Assembly (NCBI GenBank): GCA_021773395.1
Contig: JAJFKB010000020.1
Span: 62,001-126,000 of the forward strand
DNA: 64,000 nucleotides
Reading direction: 5' to 3'
From: Gammaproteobacteria bacterium
GTDB lineage: Bacteria > Pseudomonadota > Gammaproteobacteria > Pseudomonadales > IMCC2047
Positions 1-9,329 of the stretch are shown piece by piece (the stretch's first letter is position 1; every line of letters starts with the position of its first letter). The notes below the pieces were generated by a model that had not been told where the DNA came from, made no database searches, and saw only the letters and a list, made by a program, of their open reading frames with translations. The position numbers and the translations under genes are program-made.

Positions 1-413
1 ATCGACTGGTGTTTAAAAAGCTCGGCGTCTACAAGTCGAAACAGTCGCTGATCTTCGCGGCAAAAAATAATGAATTTGTCTATGAGTTGCTGACACATCT
101 GAAAGTGACGGAAAACATCTTTGAAGAGCAGGGTGAAAAAGCAACCAGGATACTGATGCAGCTCGCCATCTTTTTGGTGCTTTGCAAGATATCACATTAT
201 CGACAAGCCTATATTAATTTGAAACTGCTTGCAGTGAATTCAATCGTCATCACTGGTGGGATTACCAAGGTGCTCACCATCGGTGAGATAGAAGATATTA
301 TTGCGTTTTTCTACAAAAAAATTCTTAGTTCAGAGCATAACCCAGCCGCCATAATGGACAGCAATTATGATATTTGGACGCTCGGGGCCATAGGGGAGAC
401 AGTATGTCAATAA
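1..413 (+). CDS. Partial protein, C-terminal end only; possibly GlmL/MutL-like
   Basis: The reading frame is open from the first base, so this is the 3' part of a gene that begins outside the window; about 136 residues are visible. No confident family match. The last 55 residues carry a Gly-Gly motif (VITGGITKVL) and end in DSNYDIWTLGAIGE, which resembles the C-terminus of the ATPase-like GlmL/MutL proteins that accompany glutamate mutase. That is a weak resemblance by eye, not a proven assignment. Its stop codon lies inside the start of the next gene (10-nt overlap), so the two are almost certainly one operon and translationally coupled. If the GlmL guess is right, upstream DNA should encode glutamate mutase subunits. 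Confidence 0.4.
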   Translation, partial: RLVFKKLGVYKSKQSLIFAAKNNEFVYELLTHLKVTENIFEEQGEKATRILMQLAIFLVLCKISHYRQAYINLKLLAVNSIVITGGITKVLTIGEIEDIIAFFYKKILSSEHNPAAIMDSNYDIWTLGAIGETVCQ

Positions 414-1975
414 ACTGTATCAGAACGCTGATTGAGCGCGCGGCTGAGACGCACGCTGATAAAACTGCACTGGTTTTAAATGAATCAAGCCTGAGCTACG
501 CCGAGCTGTTTACCCAGGTTAATCAGGTTGCCTTTTATTTGAACGAGTTGGGGCTACCCAAAGGTTCCCGCATCGGCATCTATTCCAACAAAGGGATCGA
601 GCAGGTTATTGCGATTCTCGCGATTTTGTCCACCGACTACATCCTCGTGCCCCTAACCAGGCTGCTAAAGCCTGAGCAGGTGGAATATATTATCGGTGAC
701 TGTGGAATCAGTTGCATTATTACTGACCGGCTCAAACTGGAAAGTATCGAGGAGATCAATTTTGACGGCCACATAATCTCCTACGAAACCACCAACAAGG
801 ATATTGCCTCCTTCGAGGAGATTTTTAAATACTACAATAAAACCTATATTTGCGATGTGAACGGCCACGATAATGCAATGATCACATACTCGTTTGGCCT
901 GACTGGAACACCGAAGGGTATTGTTCTTTCGCATCGAAATCTCATCGATTCGGCGCGTGTGGTTTCCCAGTATCTGAAGTTGGATGAAGAGGATGTTATC
1001 TCCGGGTTGCTGATTTTCAACCTGGATTATGGTCTGAATCAAATATTCTGTGCGCTTTATAAAAAGGCGACGCTCGCACTGCATCGATTTATTTTGCCGG
1101 TCGATTTTTTCAACCACCTGATTGACGATGGTGTGACCGTGCTGCCGCTGATGCCGGTCAATATATCCCAGATGTTTGATGAGGATACGAGTCGTATTCC
1201 CAGCGCCGAGCTTTTCGATCATGTCAAAACGATCACCTCCTCGGGCGGCAATGTCACCGTGAAAATGATTGATGACTGTAGAAACACTTTTCGTACCGCA
1301 GATTTCTACTCGATGCATGGCCTGACAGAAGCGTTTCGCTCAACCTACCTCGATCCCAGTCAGGTACTGATCAGGCCAGACTCGATTGGCAAACCCATTC
1401 CTGATGTTGAGCTTTATGTGCTCAATGAAGAGGGCAGGGAGTGTGCGCCCCGAGAGATAGGTGAACTGATTCACCGCGGTGGTTATATCTATAGAGGTTT
1501 TTGGAATGCCCCGCAGGAAACAGCGGAGCGCTTTAAGTCGGTACAAATTTTGAAAGATGTGGTGAATCTGGAAGGACAGCTAACCGATGAAATTGTCGTC
1601 GCTTCAGGTGATTACGTCTATAAAGATGAAGAGGGCTATTACTACTTTGTTTCACGCCATGACGATATGATTAAAACCCGCGGTTTCAGGGTTTCTCCGT
1701 TTGAAGTCGAATCGGTGGTAGCTAAAAACATCCCGCAAATTGAGCAGTGTGCCGTGTTCGGGATGGAAAACGAAGCCATTGAGGAGGAGATTGTCATGGT
1801 TTACTCCGCACCCAGTGAGATTTCGGAAAAAGAGATACTGTTCGAACTTAAAAAACACCTGGCGTCCTATATGATCCCAGGAAGGGTGATCTACAAACGG
1901 TTTTTACCGCTAGTACAGAGTGATGAGAATCGGATTAACAAAGCTGCCCTGAAGAGGGAGCTGGCGGAGCAGTAG
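404..1975 (+). CDS. AMP-dependent acyl-CoA/acyl ligase
   Basis: Member of the ANL adenylating superfamily: it activates a carboxylate with ATP to an acyl-AMP and passes it to CoA or a carrier protein. About 523 residues. Visible motifs are the (degenerate) P-loop-like TYSFGLTGTPKG, a SMHGLTEAF stretch in the position of the YGxTE motif, the SGDYVYKDEEGYY aspartate region and the hinge SRHDDMIKTRGFRVSPFEVE. The order and spacing resemble the ligases associated with exosortase A systems (EQVEYIIGDC near residue 95), but no exosortase genes are visible here. The ATG at 404 is chosen because it follows GGGGAG and overlaps the upstream stop; a longer TTG start at 374 is less likely. No lysine near the extreme C-terminus fits the classic catalytic NRINKAALK, in which the lysine is present. 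Substrate unknown. Confidence 0.8.
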   Translation: MSINCIRTLIERAAETHADKTALVLNESSLSYAELFTQVNQVAFYLNELGLPKGSRIGIYSNKGIEQVIAILAILSTDYILVPLTRLLKPEQVEYIIGDCGISCIITDRLKLESIEEINFDGHIISYETTNKDIASFEEIFKYYNKTYICDVNGHDNAMITYSFGLTGTPKGIVLSHRNLIDSARVVSQYLKLDEEDVISGLLIFNLDYGLNQIFCALYKKATLALHRFILPVDFFNHLIDDGVTVLPLMPVNISQMFDEDTSRIPSAELFDHVKTITSSGGNVTVKMIDDCRNTFRTADFYSMHGLTEAFRSTYLDPSQVLIRPDSIGKPIPDVELYVLNEEGRECAPREIGELIHRGGYIYRGFWNAPQETAERFKSVQILKDVVNLEGQLTDEIVVASGDYVYKDEEGYYYFVSRHDDMIKTRGFRVSPFEVESVVAKNIPQIEQCAVFGMENEAIEEEIVMVYSAPSEISEKEILFELKKHLASYMIPGRVIYKRFLPLVQSDENRINKAALKRELAEQ

Positions 1976-2106
1976 TCTCGACTTTGGTGGAAATTAATCG
2001 AGTCCGACTGTTCGATTAGACCGAGCTGTCAGAGCGGAGCGAAAAGGGGGACGTAATTATTTTGGTTCGAGTGTGAACCCCTAGAACTAAGCAACCTGAT
2101 CAACAA

Positions 2107-2129
2107 TCGCGTGAATTTCAATCACGCGA
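2107..2129. repeat. Short inverted repeat (8-bp arms)
   Basis: TCGCGTGA and TCACGCGA face each other around a 7-nt loop in the 275-bp gap between the ligase and the convergent DUF2207 gene. There is no T-run on either side, so it is not a convincing intrinsic terminator; it could still be a transcript-end hairpin or a protein site. Confidence 0.4.
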
Positions 2130-2250
2130 ACCCACGCTATAGGTTGTGAAAAACTGCCATTTTTATCTTTATTGAAACAAAAATCACTAACTACCCGTTT
2201 TATATCATTTACCAGCCTCATCTTCAGCCAGTTTGCACGAAGCGAAAAAA

Positions 2251-4008
2251 TCAACGTCCGCCACCGCCACCGCCACCACCACCACCGCCCGACGACCCTC
2301 CGCCGCCACTGCCGGAAGAACTTCCCGGTGGTGTCGAGGCAGACGCGATAGATGAGTTCAATCCGCTGCTGACCGCTGTGGCGAGGCTACCTAAATCGTT
2401 GATGCCTCCGCCACGATACCAGGTGATGCCAGAGGTTATTGCCGCTGCGGCCGCTGCACCGACTGCGATCGTAAACTTTTCGGTCCATGCTTCTTCGACA
2501 TCGAGTGCTACAGCAAAAGGTAGCAGCGCTTCGTAGCGCTGCGCGTCCAGTGCGGGTGGCGCATTCGGCCCTTTCAGACTCTTGAGTTCGTCTCGCTCAG
2601 CGATGCTGAGGTAGAGTTCCAATCCTTTAGCCTCGTCTATCAGACGCCTGCCTTCCGGCGTCGAAGCCGTGATCAGCTTACGGAAAACCAGAGTGGTGAC
2701 CAGCATGATTAGGCAAATCGGCACGATTACCAGCATACCAGTCCCACCCGAACTAAACAGCGCAAGAGCCGCTGTTACTACGGCAATCCCAAAGGCTATC
2801 GCGGCACTGCTGACGTTGTGGTTATAGTGACTGCCAAGCAGGCGCTTCTCCAGCACTTTTTTGTGCCTTTTCTGTACAAGGAGGAAGTGGGTAGCGTGGT
2901 CGTTGTCCAGTTCCAGTTTTTTCTTTCCCGAAGTAAACAATGCTGACAGCAGCACCAGCGCACTATCGTAGCCGCGTTTATCTTTTGGGTCGCCGCTGTA
3001 TTCGAGGTGCCAACGGTCTTTGAGAAACCGGCGGTTTTCGCATTCGATTATAACCTGTCCAGCAACGGCCAAAGTCAACAGGTCGCTGGTGAAGCAGCGC
3101 GTATCATAACTGCCGCGTAGCAGATAGCGCAGTTCGGCCGGTGACCAGTCCGTAGGCGGTTCATAGCGCGCAATAATCACCCCAGCGCGAGGATCACGTC
3201 CGATCGCGCGCCAGCGTCGCACACAATATATGAGTAGTATTGCCAGCCCCGCCAGGGCGACCAGTACGCCGATGTTATCCTTCAGTAGCCAGCCAATACG
3301 CCGACCGGCACCTGGCTCAGATACCAGACCTTTGGGAAAGCTAAGTACGATGGTCAAGCCCTCGTAGGGTGCCAGCGGTTCGCTCAGGACCCAACGCGCC
3401 ACGCCCGGCGCAACAATTCTGGCTCTGTAGTTCTGGCCTTGTGCACCCTGAGGCCCAGTGTAAGCTTCAGCGGCAATGCGATCGACCGGTATGGCTTGCG
3501 GCAGGCGTACCTCGACCGTACCGGCGGCGACGGCAAAACTCCAGCCAGTGCCTATCGCATTCCAGTAGAGCTCATCGTGCTGTTCAAAAAACCCGAGCTG
3601 ACGAGTAGTACGATAGCGCAGCGTCAAGCGGTAAACACCGGGCAGCTGCGGCAGGAAGTTGTCGTTGCCCGTGTTAATCCGCACGCCATTGGCAAGCGAT
3701 TCGGTGAACCATGGTTCGGGCTGGCCGTCGCGCTCGACCCCCAGCACATCCAGATCCACGATGACATTATTGCCGTGGCGGTCGCGATAGCGGGTCGGGA
3801 AATCACGATAAATACCACGCCGAATATTTTTACCTTCAGCCCGGATGGTGATCTGTTCGGTAACATCGAGGCTACCGTCAGTACGGATGTCGACCTCGAT
3901 CTCGTAATTCAGAATCTGCTCGGTTGCTGTAACAAACGTAGCCGGTAGCAACAGCAGGGCAACCAGGCAGGAGGTCAGAACAAAGCGGAAAGCGTGCAAG
4001 GGCCTCAT
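2251..4008 (-). CDS. DUF2207 membrane protein with poly-glycine tail
   Basis: 585 residues. An N-terminal signal segment (about residues 8-29, hydrophobic LTSCLVALLLLPATFVTA) is followed by the extracytoplasmic DUF2207 beta-domain (QILNYEIEVDIRTDGSLDV, GIYRDFPTRY). Then come a membrane helix around residues 250-265, a cytoplasmic stretch, a second hydrophobic pair around 400-450 and a last hydrophobic Ala/Val segment near 515-530. The C-terminus ends in a run of more than ten glycines with serines, as is common in this family. The function of DUF2207 proteins is not known; they are regularly paired with LemA. Here the ATG overlaps the stop of the upstream lemA-like gene by 4 nt, so the two are one operon. 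Confidence 0.88.
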   Translation of the reverse strand: MRPLHAFRFVLTSCLVALLLLPATFVTATEQILNYEIEVDIRTDGSLDVTEQITIRAEGKNIRRGIYRDFPTRYRDRHGNNVIVDLDVLGVERDGQPEPWFTESLANGVRINTGNDNFLPQLPGVYRLTLRYRTTRQLGFFEQHDELYWNAIGTGWSFAVAAGTVEVRLPQAIPVDRIAAEAYTGPQGAQGQNYRARIVAPGVARWVLSEPLAPYEGLTIVLSFPKGLVSEPGAGRRIGWLLKDNIGVLVALAGLAILLIYCVRRWRAIGRDPRAGVIIARYEPPTDWSPAELRYLLRGSYDTRCFTSDLLTLAVAGQVIIECENRRFLKDRWHLEYSGDPKDKRGYDSALVLLSALFTSGKKKLELDNDHATHFLLVQKRHKKVLEKRLLGSHYNHNVSSAAIAFGIAVVTAALALFSSGGTGMLVIVPICLIMLVTTLVFRKLITASTPEGRRLIDEAKGLELYLSIAERDELKSLKGPNAPPALDAQRYEALLPFAVALDVEEAWTEKFTIAVGAAAAAAITSGITWYRGGGINDLGSLATAVSSGLNSSIASASTPPGSSSGSGGGGSSGGGGGGGGGGGR

Positions 4009-4556
4009 GTCAGTGTCACCTTGACGGCATCGCGCTCATCCTCGCCAGCTTGATAGAACTCGCCGTTGTGAAAGCCGCAAATGCGCGCGATAACCAGATC
4101 CGGCACGCGCTGTACGACGTCGTTGTTGTCTCGTACCGCGCCATTGTAGTAACGACGCGCGTATTGCAGATGGTCTTCGATCTCGACCAGCCCGCTTTGC
4201 AGCTTGAGGAAACTGTCGCTCGCTTTTAGGTCGGGATACGCCTCCTGCAATGCAAACAAGCCCGTCAACGCCTGCTCCAGCGCCGACTCGATTGAGTACA
4301 GCCGGGCTGGGCTTGTCTGCGCTAATGCCTCAGAACGCAACTGTGTAACAGCGGTCAACACAGCCTGTTCGTGGCTGACGTAACCCTTTACCGCCGCCAC
4401 CAGCTGCGGTACCAAATCATGCCGCCGGGTTAATTGCACATCGATATCTGCCCAGGCATTGCGCATCTGGTTGCGCAGCCGTACGAGGCGATTGAACACA
4501 AGGATAATCCAAAACAGAAGCATGGCCGCAATGGCTGCGGTGATCCAGGTAAGCAA
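4005..4556 (-). CDS. LemA family protein
   Basis: 183 residues, the usual LemA size. One N-terminal membrane helix (about residues 5-22) is followed by the conserved NRLVRLRNQMRNAWADIDVQ segment, the RRHDLVPQLVAAVKGY helix and the paired helices of the LemA fold with LKLQSGLVEIEDHLQYARRYYN. The protein is expected in the inner membrane with a helical bundle facing the periplasm. The biochemical role of LemA proteins is unsettled; the link to envelope or export processes comes from gene neighbourhood. It is the first gene of the pair with the DUF2207 gene. The family assignment is firm, the function is not. Confidence 0.9.
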   Translation of the reverse strand: MLTWITAAIAAMLLFWIILVFNRLVRLRNQMRNAWADIDVQLTRRHDLVPQLVAAVKGYVSHEQAVLTAVTQLRSEALAQTSPARLYSIESALEQALTGLFALQEAYPDLKASDSFLKLQSGLVEIEDHLQYARRYYNGAVRDNNDVVQRVPDLVIARICGFHNGEFYQAGEDERDAVKVTLT

Positions 4557-4923
4557 GGTGTCCCTCCCATTGTTCTGTATACCATTATTAGGTACTTATT
4601 CTTTTTTAATATGCTTTCAATACAGGCTCATTGAATACAACCCTATTGTCAAATACAGGACCTGCAGGTGCGCGATACAATGTCGAATATTGGATACCCA
4701 CAAATCAAACTCCTCAGTAGTTAAAAAAAGGAACGGATCAGAAAACGTATCTACATAACACGTGAATTGGGTTAGGCAGACAGTTCCTATTACATTGAAG
4801 TTTTTCTACAACAGATTACGCCGAAGCAGCCATCTTGGCGGCTTCAGCCGATAAGTATTTAAATGTGCCTCAAAATGAGGCTGGGCAGTGTCCAGATATC
4901 GAGGGAAGTCCAATTTTAACCGA
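4557..4923. other. Intergenic region without a recognisable gene
   Basis: This 367-bp AT-rich spacer precedes the lemA-like gene (reading left) and follows the paaY-like gene. Short open frames exist but have no ribosome site or recognisable product. It presumably holds the lemA promoter, but I cannot point to convincing -35/-10 boxes. Confidence 0.5.
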
Positions 4924-5532
4924 CTAATCCCAATCCGCCCTAGTTTCATACAAAGGCTTAATATCACTCCCTTCAATTTTCTTTCGATCAGGCTCAACCT
5001 CTGTTAGTGGTTCAACTTGCTTTAGGCTGGCCAGTGAGCGGGTCACTAGTTTGTGATATTCGCCTGTTCCGCGTGTTTTCCATTTCAACTCATCATCAGT
5101 AACGGCTCGAATCACTTTGGCGGGTGTTCCGGCAACCAGGCTTTGTGACGGGCATTCAAAGGCGGCTTTGACAAAGGAGCAAGCGGCGACAATGGAGTTT
5201 TCGTTGATGATGGCGCCATCCATGACCACGGCGTTCATTCCGACCAGTGCGTTTTTGCCGATGCGGCAGCAGTGGATGACCGCGCCATGACCGATATGGC
5301 CGTTCTCTTCGACGATGGTATCGCGATCAGGAAAGCCGTGTATCACGCAGGTGTCCTGAATATTGGCGCCTTCCTTGATAATCAATCGCCCAAAATCGCC
5401 TCTTAATGATGCACAGGGGCCGACATACACACCGGGCCCGATGATGACATCGCCAATCAATACGGCTGTGGGGTGCACAAAAGCGCTTGGGTCGACGACC
5501 GGGGTAACTCCATCAATACTGTAAACTTGCAT
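4924..5532 (-). CDS. paaY: PaaY-like hexapeptide-repeat protein (gamma-carbonic anhydrase fold)
   Basis: 202 residues with the left-handed beta-helix repeats of the PaaY/CaiE family ([41 protein letters not shown]). Histidines in VIHGF and HIGHGAVIH sit where gamma-carbonic anhydrase-like proteins bind zinc. The conserved tail ends [14 protein letters not shown] followed by a C-terminal helix. PaaY acts as a thioesterase/accessory protein in phenylacetate degradation, but no other paa genes are present, so the role here is open. A ribosome site AAGGGC precedes the ATG. It lies just downstream, on the same strand, of the large ferredoxin oxidoreductase gene (112-bp gap) and may be co-transcribed; an aromatic amino-acid catabolism link is possible. 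Confidence 0.82.
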   Translation of the reverse strand: MQVYSIDGVTPVVDPSAFVHPTAVLIGDVIIGPGVYVGPCASLRGDFGRLIIKEGANIQDTCVIHGFPDRDTIVEENGHIGHGAVIHCCRIGKNALVGMNAVVMDGAIINENSIVAACSFVKAAFECPSQSLVAGTPAKVIRAVTDDELKWKTRGTGEYHKLVTRSLASLKQVEPLTEVEPDRKKIEGSDIKPLYETRADWD

Positions 5533-5644
5533 ATAGCCCTTCAGAATCTCATTTGAACGAATAGAAGCATAAAACCATGTTTAGATAGGCTTGGCAATAA
5601 GACTTGGACCTGCATGTCGAAAAACCCTGTAAGTGTTGATCCAG

Positions 5645-8600
5645 CTAGGCAACCTCAATGAATTTTACCGGTTCAGCCTTGCCGTAAAACTGGTCTAACA
5701 GTATTTCGGTTTGCTGCGAAGCTTCTTTCATGGCCGATTCCTTCACTGGGCCGTAACCGCGAATCTGATCCGGAATGCTTGCGATCTCTACTGCTGTTTC
5801 GTAATTTTCTGCTGTTAGATCATTCATGAGCTGCTGGAGGGTTGCTTTATACTGATGGATCAGTTCACGCTCCGCTTTACGTTCGGCGCTGTAACCAACA
5901 ACATCAAAGGCGGTACCACGCAGGAATTTGAGTTTGGCGGCCAGTTTTAAAGCGGAAAGCATCCATGGTCCAAAAGTTAGTTTTTTCGGGCGACCCTGTT
6001 CATCCTTTTTTCTCGCCAGCAGCGGTGGGGCCATATTAAATGTCAGTTTGTAATCGCCATCGAACGTGTTAGCCACTTTCTCTAAAAACTGCCCGTCTGT
6101 ATAAAGACGCGCCACTTCATACTCATCTTTATAGGCCATTAGCTTGAACAGGTACCGTGCGACTGTTTTTGTCAGAGCCAATTCCGTTTTGCCAAGTTGT
6201 TGCTCTTCTGATTTGATACCTTCGACAAATTCACGGTAACTATCGGCATAGCCTTGATTCTGGTAGCCCACCAGAAATTCGTAACGCTTGGCTACGATAT
6301 CGTCCAGTTCCGTTGCAATTTCTAATGGTTTTTCCGCGGTGATCTGTTTTATGTAATCCAGATCTTGTGCGGCGATACGGCCCCATTGAAAGCCCTGTTT
6401 GTTAGCTTCAATGGCGACACCGTTGATCTCAATGGCCTTCAAAAGGGCGTCCAAACCGACGGGAATCAGGCCCAATTGCCAGGCGTAGCCAAGCAGGAAA
6501 ATGTTGGAAAATACGGTATTGCCCAACAGTTTTTCAGCCAGGTTGTTAGCGTCCAGCGTGTCCACACGTTCTGCACCCACCGCTTGTTGCAGGGTGCTGA
6601 CCCTCAGGTCTGCCTGCATGTCGGCATCACGATTTAACACAAAATCCCCGGAAGGCAGTTCAGATAGATTGACGATAATTTGGGTATGATCATGGCGCAG
6701 TACGTTGATGGCGCGTGGGTCTGTACCGACCACCATATCGCAGGCGATCAGGGCATCAGCCATGCCGTAATCAATCCTGACTTGATGTAATTGCTCGGGC
6801 TTTTGTGCCAGACGAACATAACTGAGTACTGAACCGCCTTTTTGTGCAAAGCCCATAAAGTCTAGCACTGAGGCGCCTTTGCCTTCCAGATGTGCGGCCA
6901 TAGTGATCAGTGCGCCGACGGTGACTACTCCAGTTCCGCCAACACCACCCACAAGCAAGTCAAAAGGTTTGGCTAAAGGTTGTGGATTGGGGTCTGGTAG
7001 TGCGTTGACGCGGCGTGTAAATTCATCGCTTATATCCAGCGTCGCCGGTTTGCGCAACGTGCCGCCTTCGACGGTGACAAAGCTGGGGCAGAAGCCTTTG
7101 ACGCAGGAATAGTCCTTGTTGCATGACGATTGATCGATTTTACGTTTATTGCCAAATTCTGTTTTCACCGGAAAAATAGACAGGCAGTTGGATTGTTTGG
7201 AGCAATCACCACAGCCTTCGCAAACCAGTTCGTTTATGAATATCCGTTTGGCTGGGTCTGGGAAGGTGCCCCGTTTACGGCGTCGTCGTTTTTCAGCGGC
7301 GCAGGTTTGATCGTAGATCAGTACCGTCACACCTTCGATCTCCCGTAGCTCGCGTTGTACGCTGTCCAGATGATCACGGTGATAAAACTGGGTGTCTGCC
7401 GGGAAACTAGTTTTATCTAAATATTTTTCCGGTTCATCGCTGACAACAACGACTTTCCTGGCCCCCTCTGCATGCACCTGGCTGGCGATGGCGGGCACTG
7501 AAATAACACCATCAACAGGCTGACCACCGGTCATCGCCACGGCATCATTAAACAGTATCTTGTAGGTGATATTAACATTGGCCGCGATAGCTTGGCGTAT
7601 GGCCATATAACCCGAATGAAAGTAGGTTCCTTCGCCGAGGTTCTGGAAGATATGCCGGTTTCCGGTGAAGCGGGATTTGCCCACCCAGTTAACCCCTTCG
7701 CCGCCCATTTGGATTAGAGACGAAGTGTCCCGGTTCATCCAGGAGGCCATAAAGTGGCAGCCAATTCCGGCCAGCGCCTGACTGCCCTCGGGAACTTTGG
7801 TTGAGGTGTTGTGCGGGCAGCCTGAACAGAAATAGGGGAGGCGCTTAACGCCGCCCGGTGCTTGCACAGTGACACCGGAGTTTTTTATGTGGGCCAATGC
7901 TTCATCAAACTTCACATCTTCAAACTCATGGCTGATGCGTTTTGCGACAATGGGTGCCAGGTAAGAGGGTGAAAGCTCGGCGGTCCAGCTTACCAGCGGG
8001 TGAAAATACTCGTCATATTTGCCCACCATCCGCTTGGGCTTATCGCCCGGATAATCATAGAGCAGCTCCTTCAACTGGCTTTCAATAATGCCGCGTTTTT
8101 CCTCGATGACCAGCACTTCTTCCTTGCCCTGCAAAAAACGCCGGACGCCAAGTGGCTCAATGGGCCAGACCATGCCCACCTTATAGATATCAATGCCCAG
8201 ATCACGCGCTCGAGCCTCGTCAACTCCCAGCAATTCGAGGGTTTCCATCAGGTCAAGATGTGCTTTTCCCGTAGTAATGATGCCCATGCGTGCATTCGGG
8301 ATATCGTATATTCTTCGGTCAATGGGGTTGGCTCTGACGAAGGCATGCACCGCTTCGATCTTGTCTTTCATGCGAGCTTCAATTTGTGGCCCCGGCAAGT
8401 CGGGCCAACGGAAGTTCAGGCCACCTTCGGGTGGAGTGTAATCCTCAGGCGTTTTAAATAGCGGCGGTTTTGTTAACTCAACGGACGCAGCACTTTCGAC
8501 GGCTTCGGAGATCGCTTTAAAACCAACCCACATGCCTGAAAAACGCGATAGCGCGATACCGTATAGACCAAAATCAACATATTCAGCAATATTGGCCGGG

Positions 8601-9145
8601 TTTAGTGTGGGCATATACCAAGCCATAAAGGCTACGTCGGACTGGTGGGACATGCTGGAGGAGACACAACCGTGATCATCCCCCGCAATGACCAGTACGC
8701 CGCCGTGGGGCGAGCTGCCATATCCGTTGCCATGTTTGAGGGCGTCTCCCGCGCGGTCAACGCCGGGACCTTTGCCGTACCAAATGGAGAAGACACCATC
8801 CACTTCACGATTGGGGTCGATCTCTACCTGCTGAGTCCCTATGATCTGAGTGGCAGCCAGATCTTCGTTGACGGCAGGAACGAATGTAATATCGGCATTG
8901 TCGAGAAAATCCCCGGCCTGCCATAGCGCCTGATCATAGCCGCCCAGCGGTGATCCTCGATACCCAGTGATATAACCTGCTGTGTTGAGGCCCGCTTCCC
9001 GATCCAGTTCGCGTTGAATCAACGGCAATCTCACTAATGCCTGCGTTCCAGTTAAGAAAACACGTCCCTGGTTGCGCAAATATCGATGCTCAAGACGATA
9101 GTCATCTAGCGCGGTAAACCGCGCATTGGATTCAGGTGTTGCCAT
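5645..9145 (-). CDS. Fused indolepyruvate (2-oxoacid):ferredoxin oxidoreductase-type protein
   Basis: 1166 residues combining all parts of a 2-oxoacid:acceptor oxidoreductase in one chain. An N-terminal pyrimidine-binding domain (ITGYRGSPLGGYDQALW) is followed by a CSGCPHNTST motif near residue 440 and a thiamine-diphosphate domain (FQNLGEGTYFHSGY, NDAVAMTGGQPVDG). Next is a cysteine-rich Fe-S region near 641-700 (CEGCGDC, CNKDYSCVKGFCP), then a gamma-type domain starting near 727 (GGVGGTGVVTVGALI). Fused enzymes of this size are known in aerobic proteobacteria, where they oxidatively decarboxylate aryl or branched-chain 2-oxoacids from amino-acid transamination to acyl-CoA. The ATG is preceded by GGGAGAGG. 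It is divergent from an Lrp/AsnC gene, which is the likely regulator. The exact substrate cannot be read from sequence. Confidence 0.92.
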   Translation of the reverse strand: MATPESNARFTALDDYRLEHRYLRNQGRVFLTGTQALVRLPLIQRELDREAGLNTAGYITGYRGSPLGGYDQALWQAGDFLDNADITFVPAVNEDLAATQIIGTQQVEIDPNREVDGVFSIWYGKGPGVDRAGDALKHGNGYGSSPHGGVLVIAGDDHGCVSSSMSHQSDVAFMAWYMPTLNPANIAEYVDFGLYGIALSRFSGMWVGFKAISEAVESAASVELTKPPLFKTPEDYTPPEGGLNFRWPDLPGPQIEARMKDKIEAVHAFVRANPIDRRIYDIPNARMGIITTGKAHLDLMETLELLGVDEARARDLGIDIYKVGMVWPIEPLGVRRFLQGKEEVLVIEEKRGIIESQLKELLYDYPGDKPKRMVGKYDEYFHPLVSWTAELSPSYLAPIVAKRISHEFEDVKFDEALAHIKNSGVTVQAPGGVKRLPYFCSGCPHNTSTKVPEGSQALAGIGCHFMASWMNRDTSSLIQMGGEGVNWVGKSRFTGNRHIFQNLGEGTYFHSGYMAIRQAIAANVNITYKILFNDAVAMTGGQPVDGVISVPAIASQVHAEGARKVVVVSDEPEKYLDKTSFPADTQFYHRDHLDSVQRELREIEGVTVLIYDQTCAAEKRRRRKRGTFPDPAKRIFINELVCEGCGDCSKQSNCLSIFPVKTEFGNKRKIDQSSCNKDYSCVKGFCPSFVTVEGGTLRKPATLDISDEFTRRVNALPDPNPQPLAKPFDLLVGGVGGTGVVTVGALITMAAHLEGKGASVLDFMGFAQKGGSVLSYVRLAQKPEQLHQVRIDYGMADALIACDMVVGTDPRAINVLRHDHTQIIVNLSELPSGDFVLNRDADMQADLRVSTLQQAVGAERVDTLDANNLAEKLLGNTVFSNIFLLGYAWQLGLIPVGLDALLKAIEINGVAIEANKQGFQWGRIAAQDLDYIKQITAEKPLEIATELDDIVAKRYEFLVGYQNQGYADSYREFVEGIKSEEQQLGKTELALTKTVARYLFKLMAYKDEYEVARLYTDGQFLEKVANTFDGDYKLTFNMAPPLLARKKDEQGRPKKLTFGPWMLSALKLAAKLKFLRGTAFDVVGYSAERKAERELIHQYKATLQQLMNDLTAENYETAVEIASIPDQIRGYGPVKESAMKEASQQTEILLDQFYGKAEPVKFIEVA

Positions 9146-9329
9146 GATCGATCCTCTCCCGATTAGACCGCTCGGAATTTTGTTGGTTGCCAGATTACTT
9201 CAGGCGGTCATTATGAGTGACTATTTTACAATGGTGAGTCTGAAATAGGCTTTCTTATTATTTTAAAAAACTTCTTTTATAGGTATAAAAAGTAATAAAA
9301 TAGCGTAAATAAGAAAGATTCTTTTATTT
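9146..9329. promoter_or_regulatory. Divergent promoter region, fused IOR gene / Lrp-type regulator
   Basis: This 184-bp spacer lies between two divergent genes. It is very AT-rich in its right half, with runs such as TTATTATTTTAAAAAA, which suits Lrp-type binding and bending. The arrangement implies shared control by the adjacent regulator. No individual operator can be defined by eye. Confidence 0.45.

Noticed and set aside
665-1318. Minus-strand open frame of 217 codons opposite the acyl ligase
   Set aside because: Shadow of the ligase gene, with no family signature.
2040-2070. GGGGGACGTAATTATTTT-like stretch resembling ends of IS200/REP-type elements
   Set aside because: Only a memory of similar motifs in other genomes; no second end, hairpin set or transposase is present here.
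2251-2330. Possible frame error in the poly-glycine tail of the DUF2207 protein
   Set aside because: Glycine-rich tails are normal for this family, and the frame closes properly with a stop.
8000-8461. Plus-strand open frame inside the fused oxidoreductase gene
   Set aside because: Antisense to conserved coding sequence; no independent evidence.
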